Source: Roseiarcus sp963836695
GTDB taxonomy: Bacteria > Pseudomonadota > Alphaproteobacteria > Rhizobiales > Beijerinckiaceae
Assembly: GCA_963836695.1 (NCBI GenBank)
Contig: CAWIKX010000039.1
Coordinates: 215,747-279,746 of the forward strand
Reading direction: 5' to 3'
Length of the DNA stretch: 64,000 nucleotides
Shown here: piece after piece, positions 46,025 to 55,930 of the stretch
Position numbering within the stretch: position 1 is the first letter of the stretch
Layout of the letters: every line of letters starts with the position of its first letter
Notes under the pieces: generated by a model
Told to the model about the DNA's origin: nothing
Database searches by the model: none
What the model saw: only the letters and a program-made list of their open reading frames with translations
Position numbers and translations under genes: made by a program

Positions 46025-46569
46025 GCGCGACCACTTTCACTCGCCAGGAGACCCAAGATCACACCGATGTCTTCGCATTCCCCGGCGCTTTTGCTAATCC
46101 AGCAGCTGGGCGGTTCGGCCTATTTGTGCAAGCTGCGGCGGCCGATTTGGTGCCCGGAGGGGTTGGCTCCCGCGCGCTCATCGGAGCTGACTTTTCAATT
46201 CCCGCTGGCCACCCCGTCATTACGGTGACGGCAGATGTCGATTGGAATTACGCTCTTTCCTGTTGGGTGGTGCTAGGGGGCGCGGCATGCAGCGCCGAAC
46301 TCGTTCTTAGGGTCGAACCAACTTCTGGCGCAGCGCATGAATCCACTCAACCCCTCTCAAGTCTTGTGGCGCCAGCGCTTTGGACGGCAAGCTCAGATGG
46401 TTCAGGCTCTACGCTTCTTAGCACGACGCTCACTCTCGCTAGTTCGGCGGCGCAAACCTTGAGGGTTTATGCCGGAACAGACGGCAGCGGAGTGGTCGAA
46501 GGGGTTGCAGGGATCGCCCTTGTCTCCGTAGACGGAACCCTTCGGCGAATTTCAATCCACGCGGCTTGA
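46021..46569 (+). CDS. Unknown beta-rich protein, second gene of a two-gene unit
   Basis: A TTG at 46021 overlaps the previous stop (TTGA). The 182-residue protein has no signal peptide and is rich in beta strands and small residues (FPGAFANPAAGRFGLFVQAAAADLVPGG ... PVITVTADVDWNYALSCWVVLGGAACSAELVLRVEPTSG ... AAQTLRVYAGTDGSGVVEGVAGIALVSVDGTLRRISI), like a jelly-roll or capsid/adhesin-type sandwich. The family is not recognised. Confidence 0.6.
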   Translation: MSATTFTRQETQDHTDVFAFPGAFANPAAGRFGLFVQAAAADLVPGGVGSRALIGADFSIPAGHPVITVTADVDWNYALSCWVVLGGAACSAELVLRVEPTSGAAHESTQPLSSLVAPALWTASSDGSGSTLLSTTLTLASSAAQTLRVYAGTDGSGVVEGVAGIALVSVDGTLRRISIHAA

Positions 46570-46799
46570 AATTTTCGCTCTGCCTGTTCGATGAACTCGG
46601 ACCGCGTCTCGCGCGGCTCCGTGCTCATTGAAACGGAATGGTGTGATTTGCGAGAGTTGCGGCGCGTTGTGATCCCCGCCGCGAGACGCCTCCCCCACTT
46701 AAATCGGCGCCGCCTTCCGGTTCATATTGAGTTCAGGCGCAGGTCTTTATTGCTCGGGCCGACCCATTTGGGTTTGCCTAACCACAGGATTTTCCTTTC

Positions 46800-47030
46800 A
46801 TGATCAAGACCCTTGCCGCGGCGGCGGTTCTCTCGCTTGGCCTCGCCGGATATGCCGTCGCCCAGGAAACAACCACCGGCGCGCCCGCCGGAACGGCGTC
46901 GGTGAATGCCGAACCGCCGATGACCCATCACCACCACCATCATCATCACCACCATCATCATCACATGCACCATGTGCACCACATGGCTCCGGCTCCGGAC
47001 GCCGCGCCTGCTCCGGCCCCGGCGCAATAA
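46800..47030 (+). CDS. Exported polyhistidine protein (76 aa)
   Basis: ATG 46800. A signal peptide (MIKTLAAAAVLSLGLAGYAVAQ) is followed by a short mature chain containing 13 consecutive histidines, then MHHVHHM, 17 histidines in all, and a proline/alanine tail (APAPDAAPAPAPAQ). CAT and CAC codons are mixed, so it is not a simple triplet expansion. The mature peptide should bind Ni, Zn, Cu or Co in the periplasm. A terminator follows at 47064. Confidence 0.75.
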   Translation: MIKTLAAAAVLSLGLAGYAVAQETTTGAPAGTASVNAEPPMTHHHHHHHHHHHHHMHHVHHMAPAPDAAPAPAPAQ

Positions 47031-47063
47031 GGATCCGTCATCGCCTCGTCGGGCGATGCATCC

Positions 47064-47101
47064 AGCCCTCCAGGCAAGCTCCAAGCCCGGAGGGCTTTTT
47101 T
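47064..47101 (+). terminator. Intrinsic terminator of the polyhistidine gene
   Basis: AGCCCTCC and GGAGGGCT pair around a 17-base loop and are followed by TTTTTT, 34 bases after the stop. Confidence 0.8.
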
Positions 47102-47116
47102 ACTTCAGGCGCCAGT

Positions 47117-47951
47117 TCAGGGCTGCGTCTCGGTCTTTTTCTGCCGCACGCGCTTACGCGTCTTGACCTCGACCCGCGGCCCCTCGACCAGTCGGACCAC
47201 TGCCCCCCATAATGTCCGCACGTCCTGCTGCGTCAGCTCCATGCGATGGAAGATGTTGCGCAGGTTTCGCCGCATGCCGGGTTTCTTGGTGACCGGACGG
47301 AAAAAGCCATTCTCGTCAAGCTTGCCCTCGAGATAATCGAAGAAGGCAAGCAACATCTCGCGCTGGACAGGTGGCGATTGGACGCGCGGAATCGTGGATG
47401 GCGGCGGCTTGTCGCCGTGCGCCGCCTTGAACCATTCGTAGCCGCAAAGAAGCACGGCCTGGGAAAGGTTGAGCGAGGCGTAAGTGGGACTTGTCGGAAA
47501 GGTGACGATCGCATCGGCGAGGGCGACTTCGTCGTTGTCCAGGCCGGTGCGTTCAGGCCCGAACAGGATTCCGCGCTTTTCGCCGACCGCGAGCGCGCTC
47601 GCGCCCATTGCGACGCTTGGGCTCAAGACCGCCTTCATCTGCCCGCGCTCGCGAGCCGTCGTCGCGTAGATCGTGCGGAGGTCGCCGACCGCCGCTTCGA
47701 CGCTCGCAAAGACTCTTCGCAGCGTCCAGAAGTCCCGTCGCGCCCGCCGCCGCCGAATAGGCGACGTCCCGATATTCGTCAGTGCGCGGCCAGCCCTGGC
47801 GAGGATTGACGAGGCGGAGGTCATCGAGGCCGAAATTGGCCATCGCCCGCGCGCACATGCCGATGTTCACCGCCAGTTGCGGCCGAACCAGAATAATCGC
47901 TGGACCGCCGCCGACCTGCGGTCTGGTTCGGTCCGTGCCCGCGCCCACCAT
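47117..47951 (-). pseudogene. trmJ: tRNA (Cm32/Um32) methyltransferase, frameshifted
   Basis: The start near 47951 reads MVGAGTDRTRPQVGGGPAIILVRPQLAVNIGMCARAMANFGLDDLRLVNPRQGWP, the SPOUT N-terminus of TrmJ. At about 47715 one extra A shifts the frame; the rest continues VFASVEAAVGDLRTIYATTARERGQ, then GILFGPERTGLDNDEVALADAIVTFPTSPTYASLNLSQAVLLCGYEW, the knotted SAM site. The C-terminus (VEVKTRKRVRQKKTETQP) is basic. Repaired length is 277 residues. As a normally conserved housekeeping gene its break is a good candidate for sequence error. Confidence 0.85.
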
Positions 47952-48068
47952 GCGGCGGGCTATAGCACGGCCGCAGTCGAGGCAATCATCCGCGCCGGAC
48001 TGAAATAGCGGCCGATTTTCGCGGCAGTCCTACCAGCATGGCTCAGTTGCGAAAAAACCGGCTGATCG

Positions 48069-48365
48069 TCACGTCGGCTCAAGCTGCGGAAACTTCTTCA
48101 CTCTGATTTTACCGGCCTGCTGGCGGAGTCGCCAAAGGCTCCAGTTGATCTGCATGCGAAGCCACGTGTCTGCCGTGCTCCACCCAGCCTTTTCGAGCCG
48201 TAGCGCCATTTCCGGCGATACGCCGCTATGCTCGTTCAAAAGGTCGGACAGAGCTTCGCGCGTCACGCCAAGATGCTCGGCTGCTTCCCTCACGGTCAGG
48301 CCAAGAGGCCTCAAGCAGGATTCGCGGATCACTTCGCCGGGATGGGCGGGGTTGTGCATTGCCAT
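48069..48365 (-). CDS. higA: HigA-type antitoxin
   Basis: 98 residues: MAMHNPAHPGEVIRESCLRPLGLTVREAAEHLGVTREALSDLLNEHSGVSPEMALRLEKAGWSTADTWLRMQ is the HigA helix-turn-helix core. HigA binds the HigB toxin and represses the operon. Here the toxin gene just upstream is truncated, so the antitoxin may be an orphan. The start at 48365 could also be 48359 (MHNPAHP). Confidence 0.85.
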   Translation of the reverse strand: MAMHNPAHPGEVIRESCLRPLGLTVREAAEHLGVTREALSDLLNEHSGVSPEMALRLEKAGWSTADTWLRMQINWSLWRLRQQAGKIRVKKFPQLEPT

Positions 48366-48383
48366 GGCTCGCCCTTTCGGCCG

Positions 48384-48500
48384 TCAGTGGTAGTCGACCA
48401 AATCAAGGTCGGTCACGTCCTCGCCGTCGAAGGCGAAGATAAGCCGCCACTTGCCCGACACCGAAACCGCCCATTGTCCCTTGCGCTCGCCCTTCAGTGG
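48384..48500 (-). pseudogene. higB: C-terminal remnant of HigB toxin
   Basis: The frame PLKGERKGQWAVSVSGKWRLIFAFDGEDVTDLDLVDYH is the last 38 residues of a HigB/RelE-type toxin. Upstream of LKGE the homology stops abruptly and is replaced by sequence that on the other strand encodes an antitoxin fragment. The first 50-55 residues are lost, so it cannot form the RelE fold. Confidence 0.75.
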
Positions 48501-48502
48501 AG

Positions 48503-48670
48503 TGGGCGACGATCGAATTGCCCATGCCGAAGCGAAAGGAGCACACGAACCTGCGGATTGACGCGGATGTCCTGACGTTCTTTCGCAAGCAAGCACGTGG
48601 CTATCAGACCAGGATCAACGCCATCCTTCGCTCTTATGTCGAGCAGGTCAGGGGCCACAAACCGCGCTGA
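48503..48670 (+). pseudogene. C-terminal remnant of a BrnA/CopG-like antitoxin
   Basis: The plus frame reads WATIELPMPKRKEHTNLRIDADVLTFFRKQARGYQTRINAILRSYVEQVRGHKPR with a TGA at 48668-48670. NLRIDADVLTFFRKQARGYQTRINAILR is the ribbon-helix-helix core of the COG3514/BrnA antitoxin class. Its N-terminal part is missing where it abuts the HigB remnant. A 48-residue product from ATG 48524 could still be made and is too short to notice in a routine gene search. Confidence 0.6.
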
Positions 48671-48704
48671 TTGCCCTGTTTCCGAGCGGCTTCAAATCTC
48701 GCTG

Positions 48705-49223
48705 CTAAAGCCCTAGCTGCCTCGGCGCCCAACCCGCGAAAGCTTGAGCCAACGCGACCACACGCCAGTAATAACCTTGCACAGGTTGCGCCTGATCGAC
48801 TGCGCTAGGAAAATAAGACCTGATCGCCCGCAGGGGGATTTGCAACTCAATTCCGCCTTGTGGTCCCCGAACGATGAAGCTTCCGACGATTGTATCCTGC
48901 GCCGAGCCACCCCCCGCCCCACGCCCGCTGGGGTTCGGTCCAAGATAGAGCCAATCGATCTGGACCTCGAGAACCGGAGCGCTCCTATCGCCTGGAGCGA
49001 GATGCGGCCCGAGGATCTGGGGCAACGCCTGGAGAAGCCCCTGCTCCATCCAGGCCGCAGTCGGATCGCCCATGACCGCGCGCAGCGGCTCGACATTGAC
49101 CCTGATGGCGCCAAACCTCAGCCCGCTTTGGGCCAGCGCGCGAGACGCGGCAAAGGTCAATGAAAGGCCGGACGCGCCAAGGACGGCGAGGGCGCTCCGG
49201 CGAGTGATGGCGCTGGCGACCAT
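48705..49223 (-). CDS. Exported hypothetical protein, paralogue 1
   Basis: 172 residues. MVASAITRRSALAVLGASGLSLTFAASRALAQ is an export signal with a twin-arginine-like RRSAL. The mature domain shares RVNVEPLRAVMGDPTAAWMEQ, IDWLYLGPNPSGRGAGGGSAQDTIVGSFIVRGPQGG and AVDQAQPVQGYYWRVVALAQAFAGWAPRQLGL with its upstream neighbour at 49326. The pair arose by tandem duplication. Function unknown. Confidence 0.75.
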   Translation of the reverse strand: MVASAITRRSALAVLGASGLSLTFAASRALAQSGLRFGAIRVNVEPLRAVMGDPTAAWMEQGLLQALPQILGPHLAPGDRSAPVLEVQIDWLYLGPNPSGRGAGGGSAQDTIVGSFIVRGPQGGIELQIPLRAIRSYFPSAVDQAQPVQGYYWRVVALAQAFAGWAPRQLGL

Positions 49224-49325
49224 TTTATCCTTCTCTTTACCGTCCGACCCAAAACAACGCGCAAAAGCGCAGCCAGTGGTGAAACCACGGGCGTTAAAGG
49301 CGTATCGCCGCTCAGATCGAAATGT

Positions 49326-49848
49326 TCAGAGGCCGAGCTCTTTCGGCGCCCAGCCGGCAAAGGCCTGCGAAAGGGCGACCACGCGGCCTTGCAGGGCCTG
49401 CTCGACCAAGGCCTGATCGACCGCCATCGGGATATAAGACGAGATCGCCCTCAAGGGCACACTGGCGACCACGCCGCCCCGCGGCCCCCTGACGATAAGC
49501 GTCCCGTTGATGGTGTCTTGCGTTTGCCCAAAGAAGCCGGGGCCGCCACTGCTTGACCCAAGATAGAGATAATCGATCCGCGCGATCAAGGTCGCCCCGT
49601 TGCGGTGCGCCAGGCGTCATATAGGGACCGAGCGACTGGGCGAGCGCGCCGGGCAGCGATTGTTCCACCCAGGCCGCTGTCGGATCTCCCATGCTGGCCC
49701 GAAGCGGCGAAACGTCGACCCTGATTGCCCGGAAACGGACGCTACTCGTCGCCGCCGCGGGCGCCGGCGCGGTGCTTGCGCAGCCCTGAAGCGCAAGAGC
49801 CCCGAGAGCGAGGAGTCCGGCGCGGCGAGTGAAGAGCAACGCGGACAT
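49326..49848 (-). pseudogene. Lipoprotein-like paralogue 2, frameshifted
   Basis: ATG 49848 (MSALLFTRRAGLLALGALALQGCASTAP) begins with a lipobox (LQGC), so the intact protein is a lipoprotein. The frame matches paralogue 1 (RVDVSPLRASMGDPTAAWVEQSLPGALAQSLGPYMTPGA). One extra C near 49600 breaks it; the other frame then continues RNGATLIARIDYLYLGSSSGGPGFFGQTQDTINGTLIVRGPRGG to the end. Same signature as paralogue 1 but a different export route. Confidence 0.75.
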
Positions 49849-49887
49849 GACGCCTCCGTGCCCCGACTCGGGCCGACAATTCACAAG

Positions 49888-50361
49888 CTATATATAAGCG
49901 ACCTTGACGATTTCATAGCTCTTGCCGCCGCCAGGCGTGTTCACTTCGACGTTGTCGCCCGCTTTCTTGCCGATGAGCGCGCGCCCAGTCGGCGAAGTGA
50001 TCGACACCTTGCCCGACTTCACGTCCGCCTCGCTCTCGCCGACGATCTGAAACTTGCTCTCCTTTTCAGTGTCTTCATCGATGAGCGTGACGGTCGCGCC
50101 GAACTTGATCGTCGCGCCGTTCAGTTTCGTCACGTCGATCACTTCGGCACGCTGCAACAGATCTTCGAGTTCGACGATCCGGCCCTCGTTATGCGACTGC
50201 GCCTCTTTGGCCGAGTGATATTCGGCGTTTTCCGACAGGTCGCCGTGCGATCGCGCCTCCGAAATCGCCGCCACTATGCGTGGCCGCTCGACCTGCTGGC
50301 GACGAAGAAATTCAGCCTCCAGGGCTGCATGCCCCGCGGCGGTCATAGGTAGCTTGTCCAT
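49888..50361 (-). CDS. greA: Transcription elongation factor GreA
   Basis: 157 residues. MDKLPMTAAGHAALEAEFLRRQQVERPRIVAAISEARSHGDLSENAEYHSAKEAQSHNEGRI includes the coiled-coil tip DLSENAEYHSAKE with the acidic pair that triggers RNA polymerase cleavage, and the C-terminal FKBP-like domain ends SITSPTGRALIGKKAGDNVEVNTPGGGKSYEIVKV. It follows carB by 47 bases on the same strand. Confidence 0.95.
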   Translation of the reverse strand: MDKLPMTAAGHAALEAEFLRRQQVERPRIVAAISEARSHGDLSENAEYHSAKEAQSHNEGRIVELEDLLQRAEVIDVTKLNGATIKFGATVTLIDEDTEKESKFQIVGESEADVKSGKVSITSPTGRALIGKKAGDNVEVNTPGGGKSYEIVKVAYI

Positions 50362-50408
50362 GGCCTATCCGTAAAAAAATTCTGCCGCCACGGCGTCTTT
50401 CTGCGCCG

Positions 50409-53732
<3,324 letters not shown>

Positions 53733-53929
53733 AGGGTTCCTGGGCTCGCCGCCCGCGGCGTCGGCGCAAAAGAATGCTCCGTCGCGAGCTTAAGGGGCCG
53801 GAAGGGGCGCAACTCTCGGGCAACGGACGCTGGATCGGCCTTCCGCGCTCCCTAGCCGAAATGACCCCGCGCGGAAGGGCGCGGGCAGGCGCGGCTTTGC
53901 AGAGCGCCTGATTTCCGTACACGAAATTA

Positions 53930-53958
53930 TTGACGACTCCGCGGTTTCCGTGTACATA
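53930..53958 (+). promoter_or_regulatory. Promoter of the brnTA operon, probably leaderless
   Basis: TTGACG (53930-53935) and TACATA (53953-53958) have the ideal 17-base spacing. The -10 box is only 5 bases from the brnT ATG at 53964, so the transcript should begin at or next to the start codon. CGTACACG (about 53916-53923) and CGTGTAC (53949-53955) are inverted copies that may bind BrnA. Confidence 0.6.
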
Positions 53959-53963
53959 AATTT

Positions 53964-54204
53964 ATGAAGATCGTGTGGGACGAGCCAAGCGGCTTGCCAA
54001 CCTCGCCAAGCACGGTCTCGACTTTGCCGATCTCAACTCTGACTTCTTCTCTGAAGCCGCTGTTGGCTCAACAGGCAAGGCCGCTTCGTCGCAGTTGGCG
54101 AATGGGCTGGGATCGTGATCACAGTGATCTTCAGGCCGTTGGGCGCCGAGGCTATTTCCGTGATTTCCATGCGACCGGCGAGCCGAAAGGAGCGAGGACG
54201 ATGA
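53964..54204 (+). pseudogene. brnT: BrnT toxin, two frameshifts
   Basis: ATG 53964 reads MKIVWDEP, then one missing base near 53988 shifts to KRLANLAKHGLDFADLNSDFFSEAAVGSTGK, and a second missing base near 54078 shifts to GRFVAVGEWAGIVITVIFRPLGAEAISVISMRPASRKER. Together these give a full BrnT of about 80 residues, a RelE-fold ribonuclease. The stop overlaps the brnA start (ATGA). Confidence 0.8.
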
Positions 54205-54512
54205 CCTCGAAGAAATTCTCTTCCAATCGCCCCCTGAGCGACGTCGAGGAGGCCGAAATTCAACGAATGATCGCCAGCGATCCGGACAACCCCGAGTTGA
54301 AGGACGAGCAGATCGAGGGCCTTCGACCGTTTGCCGAAGTGCTTCCGGCTCTGGCGGAGAGCATAAGACGCGGTCCTGGCCGGCCGAAGCTCGACAAGAC
54401 GCTCGAGCCCGTGACGTTGCGCCTCGATCGAGCCGTCGTGGAGCATTTCCGCGCTCAGGGCGCCGACTGGCGCAAACGCATGGCGCGGGTGTTGGCGAAG
54501 GCGGCGTCGTAA
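54201..54512 (+). CDS. brnA: BrnA antitoxin
   Basis: ATG 54201 gives 103 residues. An acidic N-terminal part (PLSDVEEAEIQRMIASDPDNPELKDEQIEGLRPFAEVLPALAESI) binds the toxin, and a C-terminal ribbon-helix-helix (LEPVTLRLDRAVVEHFRAQGADWRKRMARVLAKAAS) binds DNA. GGRPGRPKLDKT-type linker is recognisable as GPGRPKLDKT. BrnA neutralises BrnT and represses the operon. Confidence 0.88.
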   Translation: MTSKKFSSNRPLSDVEEAEIQRMIASDPDNPELKDEQIEGLRPFAEVLPALAESIRRGPGRPKLDKTLEPVTLRLDRAVVEHFRAQGADWRKRMARVLAKAAS

Positions 54513-54527
54513 GCCGGAGGAGAGCAC

Positions 54528-54938
54528 ATGACCAAAATCCAATGCCGCTGCGGCGCGACCGAGATCGAAATCACCGCCGGGCCGATCGTGCAGTTCTTCT
54601 GCCATTGCGACGATTGTCAGGCCGTCCATGGCGGCGCTTATGCGCCGGAATCTGTTTATCCGGCCGACGCCGTGAAGGTTGTCCGCGGCGACCCGACGAA
54701 TTGGAAACTGAAGCGCAATCCGCGCGTCACCTGTCGCGAATGCGGCACGCGCATGTTTATCGACGTCCTGGGACGGAGCTTAAGGGGCGTCAACGGATTC
54801 CTGCTCCCGCCCGGCGAATTCCGTCCCGCCTTCCATGTGCAATGCCAGTTCGCGGTTCGACGGATCGTCGACGACCTCCCGCATTACAAGGGCATGCCGA
54901 AACAGTTCGGCGGCTCAGAGGAAATGGTCGGGTGGTAG
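54528..54938 (+). CDS. GFA/Mss4-like zinc-fold protein
   Basis: ATG 54528 (MTKIQCRCGATEIEITAGPIVQFFCHCDDCQAVHGGAYAPESVYPADAVKVVRGD) after CGGAGGAGAG gives 136 residues. Cysteines CxC, CHCDDC and CRECGTRMF are the zinc ligands of glutathione-dependent formaldehyde-activating-like (Mss4-fold) proteins. The family includes true enzymes and many unknowns; activity cannot be deduced. It lies 15 bases after brnA, perhaps by chance. Confidence 0.82.
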   Translation: MTKIQCRCGATEIEITAGPIVQFFCHCDDCQAVHGGAYAPESVYPADAVKVVRGDPTNWKLKRNPRVTCRECGTRMFIDVLGRSLRGVNGFLLPPGEFRPAFHVQCQFAVRRIVDDLPHYKGMPKQFGGSEEMVGW

Positions 54939-54970
54939 CGTTGACCGTTGCGCCTTCATTTCCGTCGTCT

Positions 54971-55042
54971 GTCATGCCCGCGAAAGCGGGCATCCAGCGC
55001 AGACTTGAAAGGGCAATGGATTCCCGCTTTCGCGGGAATGAC
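54971..55042. repeat. Miniature inverted-repeat element with double hairpin
   Basis: Two 26-bp arms (starting GTCATGCCCGCGAAAG and ending CTTTCGCGGGAATGAC) are inverted copies with two mismatches. Each arm is itself a hairpin (GCCCGC-GAAA-GCGGGC; TTCCCGC-TTTC-GCGGGAA). The spacer is 20 bases. It lies between convergent genes; a decayed arm follows ndk at 24355. Such elements are common in alphaproteobacterial intergenic DNA. Confidence 0.8.
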
Positions 55043-55076
55043 AATAGGCTGTGAGCGCTCAGAAAAAGCGTGGCCC

Positions 55077-55740
55077 TCAGAACTTATACCCGATCCGCGC
55101 GCCGACCTGGGTCAGGCCTGGGTTGATGCTCGTGCAAAGGCTCGCATGGCTGATGTGCTCGATATTGGCGATCACGTCCCAGTGCTCGTTGAACTGGTAG
55201 CCGAAGCCGCCGGACTCACGAAAATCCCAGCGGCAGCCCGTGTTCACGCGGTTCGGCTCGTCGCGCAACGGCGAGGTGTTGACGGCGGCGCCAAACTCGC
55301 CCTCGAAGAAGAACCCTTTGTAGAGCGGAATGCGCCAGGTGAGGCCGGTGAAGCCGTAGCTCGTCTTGCCGCCGGTGTTGATCATCGCGCCGATGTTGAT
55401 GCGCGGATTGAAGAACCAGGAAAACCAGGGACCGCCGATGTTGTTGGCGTAGCCGATCGGCGAGGACAGGAGTTCGCCCGAGACGTCGACCGGCGAACCC
55501 TCGTCATGAATCCAGTTGTGGGCGTAAACGCCGACCCGCGACCTCGTCGAGAAAGTTGATGTAGGTGGTCGGCCCCGGCGCGATGACGGGCGCAGGCGCA
55601 GGCATCGAATTGTCGATGCCGAGGCTGGACATGTCGGCGGCCACCGCCGGGGCAAGCCCGAGCGCAGCGCACACGAGTCCTGAAAGAACGGCTAGCCGCC
55701 CCGCCCCCACTCCAACCTCGATTCCGCACCCCGCGTGCAT
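55077..55740 (-). pseudogene. PagL-like acyloxyacyl hydrolase, frameshifted
   Basis: ATG 55740 (MHAGCGIEVGVGAGRLAVLSGLVCAALGLAPAVAADMSS) starts a signal peptide. The frame continues PAPVIAPGPTTYINFLDEV, then one extra base at about 55545 shifts to RVGVYAHNWIHDEGSPVDVSGELLSSPIGYANNIGG. The barrel part ends HWDVIANIEHISHASLCTSINPGLTQVGARIGYKF, with the His-Ser pair (EHISHAS) of PagL, an outer-membrane lipid A deacylase. Full length would be about 221 residues. Confidence 0.75.
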
Positions 55741-55930
55741 TTGAATAGAGGCGCTCACGGTTCGAAGCAAGCGCGCGCGACTCCAGCTTTCGGCCCGGCC
55801 GCACAATCCGGATGAGTGTGGCGCCGGCGACATACCGCGGCCAAAACCCAATCTGCTGTTACGACGACGACCGCTCAGGGCGGCTTCCTGCACTCTAAAC
55901 GGCCGCTCGGGAACGGCCGGTCTCGACGAA

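Noticed and set aside
46921..46965. CAT/CAC repeats as a microsatellite or CRISPR-like repeat
   Set aside because: Codons are mixed and in frame within a signal-peptide protein with its own terminator; there are no spacers.
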